Positions 1-8,306 of a DNA stretch of 23,179 nt are shown here, in pieces. The number at the start of each line of letters is the position of its first letter. The stretch's first letter is position 1. The translations under genes were made by a program, and so were the position numbers. Under the pieces are notes generated by a model that was given only the letters and a program-made list of their open reading frames with translations, was not told the origin of the DNA and made no database searches. Origin of the DNA: an uncultured Kangiella sp. (GTDB taxonomy: Bacteria; Pseudomonadota; Gammaproteobacteria; Enterobacterales; DSM-103792); NCBI GenBank assembly GCA_946480585.1, contig CAMLKQ010000003.1, positions 1 to 23,179 of the forward strand. Reading direction: 5' to 3'.

Positions 1-1451
1 CCTTTCGCCATCGACTCGCCAGTGCGGAACACACCGAAGTAGTTCTGCATGCAGGTCTGCATCGCCTTGCGCAGCACGGCCGGATCTTCGCCGTCCTTGC
101 TGTTTTCCCAGCGGTTGTAGCGGGCCATCGATTTCTCGGTGTCGCTGTCGCTGAAGTCGTTGAAACCGAGCTCGTCTTTCTGCAGCGCTTCGGTGACGTG
201 CAAACCGGCGGCGCGACCGAACACCACCAGATCCAGCAGCGAGTTGCCGCCGAGACGGTTGGCACCGTGCACCGACACGCAGGCGATTTCGCCGACCGCG
301 TACAGGCCTTCGACGATTTCGTCTTTGCCGTTGCGGTTGACCAGTGCCTGACCGTGCACGTTGGTCGGGATACCGCCCATCATGTAATGGCAGGTCGGCA
401 CGACCGGAATCGGCGCCTTGACCGGATCGACGTGGGCGAAGGTCTTGGCCAGTTCGCAAATGCCGGGCAAGCGCTCGTTCAGCGTTTTCTCGCCGAGGTG
501 ATCGAGCTTCAGGTACACGTAATCGCTGCCATCCGGCAGTTTCATGCCACGACCGGCGATAATTTCTTTGATCATCGAACGGGCGACCACGTCACGGCCG
601 GCCAAGTCTTTGGCGTTCGGCGCGTAACGCTCCATGAAGCGCTCGCCGTCCTTGTTGACCAGGTAACCGCCTTCACCGCGGCAACCTTCGGTCACCAGCA
701 CGCCGGCACCGGCGATGCCGGTCGGGTGGAACTGCCAGAACTCCATGTCCTGCACCTGCAGGCCGGCGCGCAGCGCCATGCCGACACCGTCACCGGTGTT
801 GATGAAGGCATTGGTGGTCGAGGCGTAGATACGGCCGGCGCCGCCGGTGGCGAAAATCACCGCGCGGGCCTTGAATGCGACGATTTCGCCGGTCTCGATG
901 TTCATGACCGTGACGCCGCAGCACTGGCCTTTGGCATTCATGATCAGATCGAGCGCGAACCACTCGGAGTACACCGCAGCCTTGGCCTTGACGTTCTGCT
1001 GATACAGCGTGTGCAGCAGCGCGTGACCGGTACGGTCGGCAGCGGCGGCGGTACGGGCTGCCTGCTCGCCACCGAAGTTCTTCGACTGGCCACCGAACGG
1101 ACGCTGGTAAATCCGGCCTTCCTTGTTACGGGAGAACGGCAGGCCCATGTGCTCGAGCTCATAGATGGCCTGCGGACCGACCGAGCACATGTACTCGATG
1201 GCGTCCTGGTCACCGATGTAGTCGGAGCCCTTGACGGTGTCATACATATGCCAGCGCCAGTCGTCCTCATGGGTGTTGCCCAGCGCGACCGTGATACCAC
1301 CTTGGGCAGCTACGGTATGGGAACGGGTCGGGAACACTTTCGAGACCAGCGCGGTCTTCAGGCCGGCCTGCGCCAGCTGCAAGGACGCCCGCATGCCGGC
1401 GCCGCCGGCGCCAATGATGACGGCGTCAAAGGTTTGAACGGCATGCGCCAT
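1..1451 (-). CDS. sdhA: Succinate dehydrogenase flavoprotein subunit (partial, C-terminus outside window)
   Basis: Catalytic FAD subunit of respiratory complex II, which oxidises succinate to fumarate on the cytoplasmic side of the inner membrane. Translating the minus strand from the ATG at 1451 gives [20 protein letters not shown], a dinucleotide-binding motif at residues 14-20. It is followed by [12 protein letters not shown], where His45 matches the histidine that carries covalent FAD in E. coli SdhA. Further on are [25 protein letters not shown] and [14 protein letters not shown], which hold the substrate-binding His and Arg residues of the family. About 483 codons are visible, against roughly 590 in the family, so about 100 residues lie beyond base 1. 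The ATG abuts the sdhD stop codon with no spacing, which implies translational coupling. sdhB would be expected next, outside the window. Confidence 0.97.
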   Translation of the reverse strand, partial: MAHAVQTFDAVIIGAGGAGMRASLQLAQAGLKTALVSKVFPTRSHTVAAQGGITVALGNTHEDDWRWHMYDTVKGSDYIGDQDAIEYMCSVGPQAIYELEHMGLPFSRNKEGRIYQRPFGGQSKNFGGEQAARTAAAADRTGHALLHTLYQQNVKAKAAVYSEWFALDLIMNAKGQCCGVTVMNIETGEIVAFKARAVIFATGGAGRIYASTTNAFINTGDGVGMALRAGLQVQDMEFWQFHPTGIAGAGVLVTEGCRGEGGYLVNKDGERFMERYAPNAKDLAGRDVVARSMIKEIIAGRGMKLPDGSDYVYLKLDHLGEKTLNERLPGICELAKTFAHVDPVKAPIPVVPTCHYMMGGIPTNVHGQALVNRNGKDEIVEGLYAVGEIACVSVHGANRLGGNSLLDLVVFGRAAGLHVTEALQKDELGFNDFSDSDTEKSMARYNRWENSKDGEDPAVLRKAMQTCMQNYFGVFRTGESMAK

Positions 1452-1811
1452 TTACACACCCCACAGAATGATGAAGCCCCAGAACAGCAGGCCCAGACAG
1501 GTGACGATCAGCAGGCTTTGCAGCACGACGCGGACCGCGACCGGTTTGACGTAATCGGTAAAGACCGTCCAGATGCCGATCCAGGCGTGGGCCACAACGG
1601 CCAGCAGGGTCACCAAGGTGGCAATTTTCACGAACGGACGGCTGAAGAAACCGTGCCAGAGGCTGTAGCTCAGTTCCGGCTGGACCATATAGGCACCAAT
1701 CAGGTAGCCCATCAGGTACAGCACATAAGCCAGCATGACCACGGCCGACAGACGCTGGATCAGCCAGTCATGCAGACCGCTGCGGCCCAGGGAGGTAGCG
1801 GCTCTTACCAT
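1452..1811 (-). CDS. sdhD: Succinate dehydrogenase membrane anchor subunit D
   Basis: Small membrane anchor of complex II, 119 residues with three hydrophobic segments (about 21-42, 64-84 and 95-116). The segment AHAWIGIWTVFTDYVKP is the SdhD signature: His75 corresponds to the haem b ligand (His71 in E. coli), and Asp86-Tyr87 to the quinone-site pair Asp82-Tyr83. The ATG at 1811 was chosen because it gives the usual family length, has a G-rich ribosome-binding stretch just upstream, and overlaps the sdhC stop by 7 bases (1805-1811). A longer reading to 1970 would run far into sdhC. It lies in one operon with sdhC and sdhA. Confidence 0.95.
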   Translation of the reverse strand: MVRAATSLGRSGLHDWLIQRLSAVVMLAYVLYLMGYLIGAYMVQPELSYSLWHGFFSRPFVKIATLVTLLAVVAHAWIGIWTVFTDYVKPVAVRVVLQSLLIVTCLGLLFWGFIILWGV

Positions 1812-2188
1812 ACGAACACCCCCAGCAAGGCAGCAGCAATGACAAACAACACCAAGACGGTCGATGCCGCCTTGCGGCCGCCTTCCTTGGTTTCGAGGTG
1901 ACCCAGATCCATGATCAGGTGCCGGACACCGGCGATCACGTGGTAGGCCACAGCCGACAGCAGCAGCCACAGGCCGAACTTGGCCCAGCCTGCCGCGAGG
2001 CAGGTTTTCAGCTCGGCAAAGCCGGCTTCCGACCCGAGCGACTTTTGCAGCATATACAACAGGGCCGGCAGACCCAGGAACAAGACGATGCCGGAGATGC
2101 GGTGCAGGATGGAGGTGATGGCCATCACCGGCATCCCCATCACATCGGCCGGTGCGAGCGGCAGAAAGACAGGACGTTGCTTGGTCAC
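1805..2188 (-). CDS. sdhC: Succinate dehydrogenase cytochrome b556 subunit
   Basis: Membrane anchor that binds haem b together with SdhD and forms the ubiquinone site. With the GTG at 2188 the protein is 127 residues (E. coli SdhC has 129) and starts VTKQRPVFLPL, aligning with the conserved KKQRPVNLDL of the family. SILHRISG at residues 26-33 carries the quinone-site Ser and Arg. AYHVIAGVRHLIMDLGH carries the haem ligand His83, equivalent to His84 of E. coli. There are three transmembrane segments. The start is the uncertain part: an in-frame TTG at 2245 has a better G-rich ribosome-binding stretch and lies only about 27 bases below the predicted transcription start, but would add 19 residues that the family lacks. 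First gene of the sdh operon. Confidence 0.92.
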   Translation of the reverse strand: MTKQRPVFLPLAPADVMGMPVMAITSILHRISGIVLFLGLPALLYMLQKSLGSEAGFAELKTCLAAGWAKFGLWLLLSAVAYHVIAGVRHLIMDLGHLETKEGGRKAASTVLVLFVIAAALLGVFVW

Positions 2189-2278
2189 GGTGTTTTGCGT
2201 CTTTTTTGAGTGGGCCCGAATGCTGGGCGGATGCGCGACAGCCAAATAGAACCCCGTCCGCTGTCGCGCGGCCGCGGA

Positions 2279-2307
2279 ATTATAGGCTTCGCCCCGGTCG
2301 ATGACAA
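2279..2307 (-). promoter_or_regulatory. Predicted sigma70 promoter of the sdh operon
   Basis: On the minus strand TTGTCA (2307-2302) and a perfect TATAAT (2284-2279) are separated by 17 bases, so -35 has one mismatch and -10 none. Transcription would start near 2272, giving a leader of about 84 bases to the preferred sdhC GTG, or about 27 to the alternative TTG. This is a prediction from sequence only. Confidence 0.7.
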
Positions 2308-2383
2308 ATCGACGATATCGATGCTATTCATAGCGAATTGCTGGGTAATTGAACAAAGCTTGCTCAGGATCAGTAACTTTTGT

Positions 2384-2407
2384 CGAATTGACGTGGCCGT
2401 CAATTCG
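2384..2407. promoter_or_regulatory. Perfect 10-bp inverted repeat overlapping the gltA -35 (operator candidate)
   Basis: CGAATTGACG (2384-2393), a 4-base spacer TGGC, then CGTCAATTCG (2398-2407), with no mismatch. The left arm contains the gltA -35 hexamer, and the right arm fills the spacer up to 2 bases before the -10. A dimeric regulator bound here would block or reposition RNA polymerase. The regulator is not identifiable from the window. Confidence 0.55.
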
Positions 2408-2415
2408 CCTATAGT
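2388..2415 (+). promoter_or_regulatory. Predicted sigma70 promoter of gltA
   Basis: TTGACG (2388-2393) and TATAGT (2410-2415), each one mismatch from consensus, are separated by 16 bases. The start would fall near 2422, giving a leader of about 90 bases before the gltA ATG at 2512. That leader contains an inverted repeat (2465-2471 / 2479-2485). Confidence 0.7.
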
Positions 2416-2511
2416 TTCGCGGCCCCTGCCTGAGCGATACTTACGCTCTGCTTACGTTCAACGTGGCGCATCAGATTTATGCGCCCGCCACGCCCGCTAA
2501 AGGAGCCCACC

Positions 2512-3807
2512 ATGGCAGACAAGGTCGCCAAACTGCACCTGCCTGACCGCGCCGAGCCCGTCTCGTTGCCCCTCTATTCGCCGACCCAAGGCTACGACGT
2601 CGTCGACATTCGCAAACTCGGTGATGCAAAGCTGTTCACTTACGACCCGGGCTTCATGGCCACCGCGGCCTGCGAATCGAAAATCACCTACATCGACGGC
2701 GACGCCGGCGTGTTGCAGTACCGTGGTTATCCGATCGAACAATTGGCGGAAAAATCCGATTTTCTGGAAACCGCTTACCTGCTGGTCAACGGTGAGCTGC
2801 CGAACAAGGCCCAGCTCGACGACTGGAAATACCGCATCACCCACCACACCATGGTGCACGACCAGATGAGCCGGTTTTTCTCCGGTTTCCGTCGCGACGC
2901 GCACCCGATGGCGATCATGATCGGCGTGGTCGGCGCGCTGTCGGCGTTCTACCACGACTCGCTCGACATCACGAACCCGACCCACCGCGAAATCAGCGCC
3001 ATCCGCCTGATCGCGAAAGTGCCGACCCTGGCCGCGATGAGCTACAAATACAGCATCGGCCAGCCGTTCGTGTATCCGCGCAATGACCTGTCCTACTCGG
3101 CCAACTTCCTGCGCATGATGTTCGCGGTGCCGGCCGAAGATTACGTGCCGGATCCGATCCTGGTTCGCGCCATCGATCGCATCCTGATCCTGCACGCCGA
3201 CCACGAACAGAACGCCTCGACCTCGACCGTTCGCCTCGCCGGCTCGTCGGGTGCCAACCCGTTTGCCTGCATCGCGGCCGGTATCGCCTCGCTGTGGGGT
3301 CCGGCCCACGGTGGCGCCAACGAAGCCTGCCTGAACATGCTGATGGAAATCGGCGATGTGAAGCGGATTCCGGAATACGTTGCTCGCGCCAAAGACAAGA
3401 ACGATTCGTTCCGCCTGATGGGCTTCGGTCACCGGGTTTACAAAAACTTTGACCCGCGCGCCACCATCATGCGCCAGACCGCACACGAAGTGCTGCACCA
3501 CCTCGGCGCCGACAACGATCCGCTGCTGCAAGTGGCGATGGAACTGGAGCGCGTCGCGCTGCAGGACCCGTACTTCATCGAGAAGAAGCTGTACCCGAAC
3601 GTCGACTTCTACTCCGGCATCATCATGAAGGCGATGGGCATTCCGATGAACATGTTCACCGTGATGTTCGCCCTCGCCCGCACCACCGGCTGGGTTGCCC
3701 AGTGGAAAGAGATGATCGCCGAGCCGAGCCAGAAAATCGGCCGCCCGCGTCAGCTTTACACTGGCCACACCAAGCGCGACTATGTCGACTTGACCAAGCG
3801 CAGCTGA
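2512..3807 (+). CDS. gltA: Citrate synthase, type II (hexameric family)
   Basis: Condenses acetyl-CoA and oxaloacetate to citrate, the entry step of the TCA cycle, in the cytoplasm. The 431-residue product has the full gram-negative citrate synthase pattern: [15 protein letters not shown] (228-241), [10 protein letters not shown] with catalytic His266, [14 protein letters not shown] with His307, and NVDFYSG with Asp365. These correspond to His264, His305 and Asp362 of E. coli. The ATG at 2512 is preceded by AGGAG at 2501-2505, which settles it over upstream in-frame codons. The gene has its own promoter divergent from sdhC and ends at a strong terminator, so it appears monocistronic. Type II enzymes are usually inhibited by NADH; I infer this here from family membership only. 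Confidence 0.98.
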   Translation: MADKVAKLHLPDRAEPVSLPLYSPTQGYDVVDIRKLGDAKLFTYDPGFMATAACESKITYIDGDAGVLQYRGYPIEQLAEKSDFLETAYLLVNGELPNKAQLDDWKYRITHHTMVHDQMSRFFSGFRRDAHPMAIMIGVVGALSAFYHDSLDITNPTHREISAIRLIAKVPTLAAMSYKYSIGQPFVYPRNDLSYSANFLRMMFAVPAEDYVPDPILVRAIDRILILHADHEQNASTSTVRLAGSSGANPFACIAAGIASLWGPAHGGANEACLNMLMEIGDVKRIPEYVARAKDKNDSFRLMGFGHRVYKNFDPRATIMRQTAHEVLHHLGADNDPLLQVAMELERVALQDPYFIEKKLYPNVDFYSGIIMKAMGIPMNMFTVMFALARTTGWVAQWKEMIAEPSQKIGRPRQLYTGHTKRDYVDLTKRS

Positions 3808-3840
3808 GCCTGCAGGCGCCAGTTAAAAGCTGTGCAATAA

Positions 3841-3867
3841 TGGGAGCCTTGAGGCTCCCATTTTTTT
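3841..3867 (+). terminator. Intrinsic terminator of gltA
   Basis: Perfect 8-bp stem TGGGAGCC / GGCTCCCA (3841-3848 and 3853-3860) with a TTGA loop, followed by seven T (3861-3867). It lies 33 bases after the gltA stop and only 25 bases before the galE start, so galE transcription must either read through it or start inside or just before it. Confidence 0.9.
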
Positions 3868-3892
3868 GCTCCGTTTACCCACAGGGAAGATT

Positions 3893-4867
3893 ATGAAACC
3901 CGGCATTCTGGTCACCGGCGGCGCCGGTTACATCGGCTCCCACGTCGTCCGCCAACTTGGTGAGCGCGGCGAAAACGTCATTGTGCTGGACAACCTCAGC
4001 ACCGGTCGCAAAGAAGCAGTGCTATACGGCACGCTGGTGGTCGGCGATACCGGCGACCGCGAGCTGGTACTGCGGCTGCTGCGCGAACACAACATCAAAT
4101 CGATTCTGCATTTTGCCGCCAATACCGTAGTGCCGGAATCGGTCGAAAAACCGTTGCAGTATTACCGCAACAACACGGTCAATGTGCTGAATCTGCTCGA
4201 ATGCTGTCAGGCCGCCGGCGTTGAGCATTTCATTTTCTCGTCAACCGCCGCCGTGTATGGCACGCCGGACACCTTGATGGTGACCGAGGAATCACCGACC
4301 CGGCCGGAATCGCCGTACGGTTTGTCGAAACTGATGAGCGAATGGTTGCTGCGCGATTACGCCGCCACCGGCGCCATCCGGCACGTCACGCTGCGCTACT
4401 TCAATGTCGCCGGTGCCGATCCGGAAGCCCGCATCGGTCAGGCAACCCCGAACGCCACCCACCTCATCAAGGTCGCGGTCGAAGCGCTGTGCGGCAAACG
4501 CACCAGCGTCTCGGTATTCGGCACCGATTACCCGACGCCGGACGGCACTGGCGTCCGTGATTACATTCACGTTGAAGATCTGGCAGCAGCACACTTGTCG
4601 GCGCTGGATTACCTGCGCAACAACGGCAAGTCCGTGACGCTGAACTGCGGTTACGGCCACGGCTACAGCGTGCTGGACGTGCTGAAAACCGCCGAAAAAG
4701 TCGCCGGCAAACCGCTCGACATTCGTTACGCGCCGCGTCGCGCCGGCGATCTCGCCGCCATCGCTGCCGACTCCAGCAAACTGCGCCAACTGCTGAACTG
4801 GCAACCACGCTTCGACGACCTCGAAACCATTGTCAGCCACGCGCTGAAATGGGAGCAAAAGCTCTAA
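3893..4867 (+). CDS. galE: UDP-glucose 4-epimerase
   Basis: Interconverts UDP-glucose and UDP-galactose, supplying UDP-galactose for polysaccharide synthesis; a cytoplasmic SDR-family enzyme using tightly bound NAD. The 324-residue product has GGAGYIG (9-15) for NAD binding, SSTAAVYG with the catalytic Ser117, and the YxxxK pair Tyr142/Lys146 in SPYGLSK. LRYFNVAGADP and GTGVRDYIHVEDLA are typical of GalE rather than of other sugar epimerases. The ATG at 3893 is preceded by AGGGAAG. Its end converges on the XrtA-type ATPase gene through a shared terminator. Neighbouring exopolysaccharide genes suggest an export-polysaccharide role, but central galactose metabolism is equally possible. I see no convincing promoter; a TGn-AATAAT match at 3833-3841 lacks a -35. 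Confidence 0.95.
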   Translation: MKPGILVTGGAGYIGSHVVRQLGERGENVIVLDNLSTGRKEAVLYGTLVVGDTGDRELVLRLLREHNIKSILHFAANTVVPESVEKPLQYYRNNTVNVLNLLECCQAAGVEHFIFSSTAAVYGTPDTLMVTEESPTRPESPYGLSKLMSEWLLRDYAATGAIRHVTLRYFNVAGADPEARIGQATPNATHLIKVAVEALCGKRTSVSVFGTDYPTPDGTGVRDYIHVEDLAAAHLSALDYLRNNGKSVTLNCGYGHGYSVLDVLKTAEKVAGKPLDIRYAPRRAGDLAAIAADSSKLRQLLNWQPRFDDLETIVSHALKWEQKL

Positions 4868-4869
4868 AG

Positions 4870-4898
4870 AAAAATGGCGCCTCATGGCGCCATTTTTT
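4870..4898. terminator. Bidirectional terminator between galE and the XrtA-associated ATPase gene
   Basis: An A-run, GGCGCC stem, TCAT loop and T-run (AAAAATGGCGCC / GGCGCCATTTTTT). The A-run on the left and T-run on the right make it work in both directions. It starts 3 bases after the galE stop codon and reaches the first base of the opposing gene's stop codon complement, serving both convergent genes. Confidence 0.9.
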
Positions 4899-5974
4899 CA
4901 GGATGGCTTGCGCCATTCGTCGGGTTCGTCGTGGTCATCGAAATTGAAACTGATGGCGACCACCTTGCGCATGAAATCGCGCTCCTTGTCGAACCGACGA
5001 CGCATCCGCTCCAATTCGAATTCCAGCTGCGCGATGCGCTGCTCAAGGTTACCGGCATCAGCGCCCGTGATCGGCGTGCCGTTGAGCGGCATCGATGCCA
5101 CGGAGTGGCTGGCCGCATTGCCATTGCTGCGTACCGGCTGGGCATTGCTTTCCGGCACCATCAATTCGGCGCGCAGCTCTTGCGCGACGGTGCGGACAAT
5201 GGCTTCGTCAATGACGTGCTTTTCCTCCAGAAAGCCAAACAGCAGCAGACGGTCACACAGCGTGTTGATCCGGCGCGGCACTCCGGCGGTGCATTCGTAG
5301 ATGGCCTGATAGGCTTCCTTGGTGAATTCCGGATCGTTTTTCCAGTCGACCTTTTTCAATCGGTGTTCGACATAGCCAACCGTTTCAGTCGGGTCCAGGT
5401 GCGCCAAGTGGTAGGAGGCCGTGATCCGCTGGCGAACCTGCTCCAGATTCGGATGCCGCAGGTTGTCACGGAACTCGGATTGGCCGAGCAGGAAAATCTG
5501 CAGCAGGATTTTGCCCTTGAAATGCAGATTGGAGAGCATGCGCAGCTCTTCCAGTGATTCGAACGGCAGGTTCTGCGCTTCATCGACCACCAGCATGCAG
5601 CGCTTGCCTTCCTTCTGGCGCGCCATCAGGAAGTTTTCGATGTTTTTCAGCAGGCTGGTCTTGTCGGCGGCCTGGTGGGCCAAACCAAAGGTGGCCGCGA
5701 CCATGCGCAGGATGTTGGTCGAATCCAGCTGGGTGTTCATCAGCTGGCCGGCGATCAGATCGTTTTTCTGTTCCAGCGTGTTGAACAGCGTCCGGACCAG
5801 CGTGCTCTTGCCCGTGCCGACGTCACCGGTGACAACAATGAAGCCTTCGCTCTGCGAAACGCCGTATTTCAGATAAGCCAGCGCCCGTTTGTGGGTACTG
5901 CTGCCGAAGAAGAAATACGGGTCGGGTGCCAACTGAAACGGCTTGCCGCTCAGCTTGTAATAGGATTCGTACAT
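4898..5974 (-). CDS. ExeA-like AAA ATPase of the XrtA/PEP-CTERM-associated subfamily
   Basis: Cytoplasmic P-loop ATPase of 358 residues, resembling the family of putative secretion ATPases found next to exosortase A and exopolysaccharide genes. The start MYESYYKLSGKPFQLAPDP followed by YFFFGSSTHKRALAYL is the hallmark of that subfamily. Walker A is GDVGTGKST (50-58) and Walker B LVVDEAQ (128-134). The family block LEELRMLSNL follows at 141-150, and GVPRRINTLCDRLLLFG lies at 231-247. After a low-complexity linker (about 270-305) there is a probable coiled coil at 309-337. The ATG at 5974 follows a near-perfect AAAGGAGG. It sits 74 bases downstream of the sugar transferase on the same strand and is probably co-transcribed. 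Its exact task in polysaccharide export or assembly is not established. Confidence 0.9.
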   Translation of the reverse strand: MYESYYKLSGKPFQLAPDPYFFFGSSTHKRALAYLKYGVSQSEGFIVVTGDVGTGKSTLVRTLFNTLEQKNDLIAGQLMNTQLDSTNILRMVAATFGLAHQAADKTSLLKNIENFLMARQKEGKRCMLVVDEAQNLPFESLEELRMLSNLHFKGKILLQIFLLGQSEFRDNLRHPNLEQVRQRITASYHLAHLDPTETVGYVEHRLKKVDWKNDPEFTKEAYQAIYECTAGVPRRINTLCDRLLLFGFLEEKHVIDEAIVRTVAQELRAELMVPESNAQPVRSNGNAASHSVASMPLNGTPITGADAGNLEQRIAQLEFELERMRRRFDKERDFMRKVVAISFNFDDHDEPDEWRKPS

Positions 5975-6048
5975 CTTCGCCTCCTTTCCAGTTTCCATTC
6001 ACGGCGCTGATGCGATTCCCTCCGCATCACGCTCTCACCAGCATACGC

Positions 6049-7446
6049 TCAGCGGGAGCCCTTGCGCCACAACACCACTTCTGCGGTCTGCACCAAGATG
6101 GTCAGATCGAGAAACAGACTGTAGTTCTTGATGTAATACAAATCGTATTGCAGCTTCTCCCGGGTATCCGCCTCGGAGTCGCCGTAGGGGTAATTGACCT
6201 GCGCCCAGCCAGTGATACCGGGTTTGACCCGATGGCGCATCGCGTAGAACGGGATCTTGTGGCTCAGCTGCTCGACAAACTCCGGCCGCTCCGGGCGCGG
6301 ACCGACGAAACTCATGTCACCTTTCAGCACGTTCCACAGCTGCGGCAATTCATCGAGCCGGGTCTTGCGCATGAAAGCGCCGACCTTGGTCACGCGCGGG
6401 TCGTTTTTCTGCGCCCAGACCGCACCGGTGCGTTCGGCATCGACCACCATCGAACGGAACTTGTAGATGGTGAACGGCTGGCCGTGCTGGCCGGTCCGGA
6501 TCTGCTTGTAAATGGCCGGATCGCGCCATTTGCTTTCATGGCGAACAATCAACACCAGCAACAGCATTATCGGCGACGCCAGCACCAAGCCAATGGTGGC
6601 CACGGTCATGTCGAACAAGCGCTTGACCATCATCCGCCAGACGTTGTTGTCAAAACCGTCGAGGAAAATCATCCGGCCGGGAGACCAGGCATCGATGTGG
6701 ATTTTGCCGGTGCGCTGCTCGAAGAAACTGGCCAGCTCGGTGATCTGGATACCGCGCAGCTTGCAGTCGATGATTTCTTCGGTCGGGAAGTTCTTCTTGT
6801 TGTCTTCCACTGCGATGACGATTTCATCGGCGCCGTATTCCGAGCAGACATCGGCAATGTTTTTCTCGGAGCGAATCAGCCGTTCGGCTTCGACTTCATC
6901 GTGATCGCCACGCAGGTGCAGAAAGCCAATCAGGGTGGTGCCGTGCCAGTCGCTGCGACGACGCAGCCGCTCCAGCGCCTGCGCCAGCTTACCGGTACCA
7001 ACGACCAACACCCGCCGCGACAGAATGGTGGCCGTGGCGAACTGCTGGTAGAAAAAGCGGGTGACCATCAGCAGTGCGAAACTGACGCCGAGTGTCAGCA
7101 AGAACGCGCCACGACCGACGTACACGTCAGGAAACAGGTAGAACAGCGTCAACAGCAGCGGGAATGCCAGCAGAAACGTCCATGCCAGACGCAACGTCAA
7201 CATGCGGAAGCTGTCGCGCTGGTGGCGCTGATACAAGCCCATGGCGATCAGCATCAGCATCATCACCAGCGTGAAAACCGAGGCTTTGTATTGCAGCGGG
7301 ATGTTGGTAAGGTGACTGCTGTCGGCTCCGCCGCTGCCAAAGCGCAGCGCGACTCCGAGTTGCAGCGAGAAAAACAACGCCAGAAACTCAACCACTCCCA
7401 ACAGCAACAATGCCTTCGGGATGTAATGATTAAAGATGCGAACCAT
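6049..7446 (-). CDS. Exopolysaccharide priming sugar transferase of the XrtA/PEP-CTERM-associated subfamily
   Basis: Membrane polyprenyl-phosphate sugar-1-phosphate transferase that starts repeat-unit assembly on the lipid carrier. The 465-residue product opens [20 protein letters not shown], typical of the sugar transferases accompanying exosortase A. It has N-terminal membrane segments (about 10-33, 55-72, 85-106 and 112-130) and a CoA-binding-like nucleotide fold from [12 protein letters not shown] (144-155). A further transmembrane segment lies at 278-302. The C-terminal catalytic domain shows KRLFDM (275-280), [27 protein letters not shown] (split: 365-384 and the final Pro at 385) and PGITGWAQ (409-416). 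The ATG at 7446 follows AGGAAGAAGGGA. The sugar it transfers cannot be read from sequence. It heads a two-gene unit with the ATPase. Confidence 0.92.
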   Translation of the reverse strand: MVRIFNHYIPKALLLLGVVEFLALFFSLQLGVALRFGSGGADSSHLTNIPLQYKASVFTLVMMLMLIAMGLYQRHQRDSFRMLTLRLAWTFLLAFPLLLTLFYLFPDVYVGRGAFLLTLGVSFALLMVTRFFYQQFATATILSRRVLVVGTGKLAQALERLRRRSDWHGTTLIGFLHLRGDHDEVEAERLIRSEKNIADVCSEYGADEIVIAVEDNKKNFPTEEIIDCKLRGIQITELASFFEQRTGKIHIDAWSPGRMIFLDGFDNNVWRMMVKRLFDMTVATIGLVLASPIMLLLVLIVRHESKWRDPAIYKQIRTGQHGQPFTIYKFRSMVVDAERTGAVWAQKNDPRVTKVGAFMRKTRLDELPQLWNVLKGDMSFVGPRPERPEFVEQLSHKIPFYAMRHRVKPGITGWAQVNYPYGDSEADTREKLQYDLYYIKNYSLFLDLTILVQTAEVVLWRKGSR

Positions 7447-7528
7447 TCCCTTCTTCCTGAACTGCTGGCTCTGGCGTGGACGATCCGGCGTCCTGCCGCG
7501 GCGGCCCGGGTCTCCTCGAAAGGGAGCC

Positions 7529-8119
7529 GTGGGCGATGCTCGGGCCGGCGATTATACGGGGATTCGCCGGCGCGTCACACCGGTCTTGGCGACTTTGCTG
7601 CTCGCGTTCACCGTTTCGGGCGCTCGCGCCCAGCCAGCCATGGATACCCCCGCGATGACCGCCAGCTGCCCGCTGTATTTGGTCCGACATGCTGAAAAAC
7701 AGACCATCGCCGGTGAAAAGGACCCACCGCTGACGGCGCAAGGCGAGGCTCGCGCCCGCGCGCTGGTCGCGGCGCTGGCCAGCCGCCCGCTGGAACAGGT
7801 TTATGCCACCGACTACCGCCGCACGCAGGCGACGGTCGCACCGGTGGCAGCTGCGCGTGGGCTGACCGTCCAGCGTTACGACGCCCGCCGATCAGGCGAT
7901 TTTTTGACCCAGCTGTTGGCGCAAGGCTGCCCGAACGGCGTGCTCATCGCCGGCCATTCCAATACCCTGCCGGAGCTGCTGCGCGCCGCCGGCATTGCCG
8001 AAACCGCCAGCGAGTTCGACGAGAGCCGCTATGGCGAACTGTTCATTGTCGAGCGCACGCAGACTACAACTGGCTGGCAGGCAACGCTGCGCGTTGAACG
8101 CTTCGGCGACAGCCAATAA
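7529..8119 (+). CDS. Exported histidine phosphatase superfamily protein
   Basis: A phosphatase of the phosphoglycerate mutase-like (histidine phosphatase) superfamily. LVRHAEK carries the catalytic RHxE motif (His54 when counted from the GTG at 7529), DPPLTAQGEARA and YATDYRRTQAT are the next conserved blocks, and AGHSNTLPELL carries the second active-site His. It has an Arg-rich n-region, the hydrophobic stretch VLATLLLAFTVSG and an ARA-Q cleavage-like site, so export to the periplasm is likely. The start is uncertain. GTG 7529 has AGGGAG very close upstream; an ATG at 7436 would overlap the start of the opposing sugar transferase gene; TTG 7586 would lose the positive n-region. The substrate is unknown. 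Confidence 0.82.
   Translation: MGDARAGDYTGIRRRVTPVLATLLLAFTVSGARAQPAMDTPAMTASCPLYLVRHAEKQTIAGEKDPPLTAQGEARARALVAALASRPLEQVYATDYRRTQATVAPVAAARGLTVQRYDARRSGDFLTQLLAQGCPNGVLIAGHSNTLPELLRAAGIAETASEFDESRYGELFIVERTQTTTGWQATLRVERFGDSQ
7551..7578 (-). promoter_or_regulatory. Possible promoter of the sugar transferase / XrtA-ATPase unit
   Basis: On the minus strand there is a perfect TATAAT (7556-7551) with a weak GTGACG (7578-7573) 16 bases upstream, four of six matching the -35 consensus. The start would be near 7544, leaving a leader of about 97 bases before the ATG at 7446. It overlaps the predicted N-terminal codons of the histidine phosphatase on the other strand. Confidence 0.4.
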
Positions 8120-8253
8120 CGTGGACACTGACCGCTTCCATCGCGTCAGCGAGGACCGGCCGCTCTCGCCGTCTGGCCACCGCGGCCAGCGGATTCGGCG
8201 GCCGCTTGATCACCGTCAACGGAACTCCTGCCAGTCCGACGAAACGGCGAGCG

Positions 8254-8259
8254 TATAAT
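8254..8259 (+). promoter_or_regulatory. Possible -10 element for tryptophan 2,3-dioxygenase
   Basis: A perfect TATAAT lies 47 bases before the dioxygenase ATG, giving a leader of about 40 bases. No good -35 is found at 16-18 bases upstream and there is no TGn extension, so an activator may be needed or the match may be chance. Confidence 0.4.
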
Positions 8260-8306
8260 CGCCGCCGTCTTCGCTTATCGCGACCTTTTCTACAGGCTCC
8301 TCAGCC

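Larger units (their letters stand above)
2189..2511. promoter_or_regulatory. Divergent sdhC / gltA intergenic control region
   Basis: A 323-base gene-free stretch between two divergent TCA-cycle operons. It holds a minus-strand sigma70-like promoter for sdh, a plus-strand one for gltA, a perfect 10-bp inverted repeat over the gltA -35, and a hairpin-forming gltA leader; each is listed separately. A shorter inverted repeat (TCGAT / ATCGA, 2298-2312) is centred on the sdh -35. I see no open reading frame worth reporting here. Confidence 0.8.

Noticed and set aside
198..1901. Long open plus-strand frame of 567 codons opposite sdhA/sdhD
   Set aside because: It is antisense to clearly recognised complex II genes, its product is His/Gly/Asp/Val-rich without any domain, and such mirror frames are common opposite GC-rich genes.
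2186..2245. N-terminal extension of sdhC from the TTG at 2245
   Set aside because: It would add 19 residues absent from the family; homology begins at the GTG at 2188, although the TTG has a better ribosome-binding stretch.
2497..3768. Minus-strand frame of 423 codons opposite gltA
   Set aside because: Val/His/Gly/Arg-rich mirror product of citrate synthase; no support as a gene.
3833..3841. TGn-AATAAT as an extended -10 promoter for galE
   Set aside because: No -35, and the start point would fall inside the gltA terminator stem; too weak to list as a promoter.
5926..7695. Plus-strand frame of 589 codons opposite the sugar transferase
   Set aside because: Antisense to a well-supported gene; Gln/His-rich product of the kind made by reading GC-rich coding DNA backwards.
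8173..8189. CTGGCC / GGCCAG inverted repeat after the histidine phosphatase
   Set aside because: Short stem without a T-run in GC-rich DNA; not distinguishable from chance.
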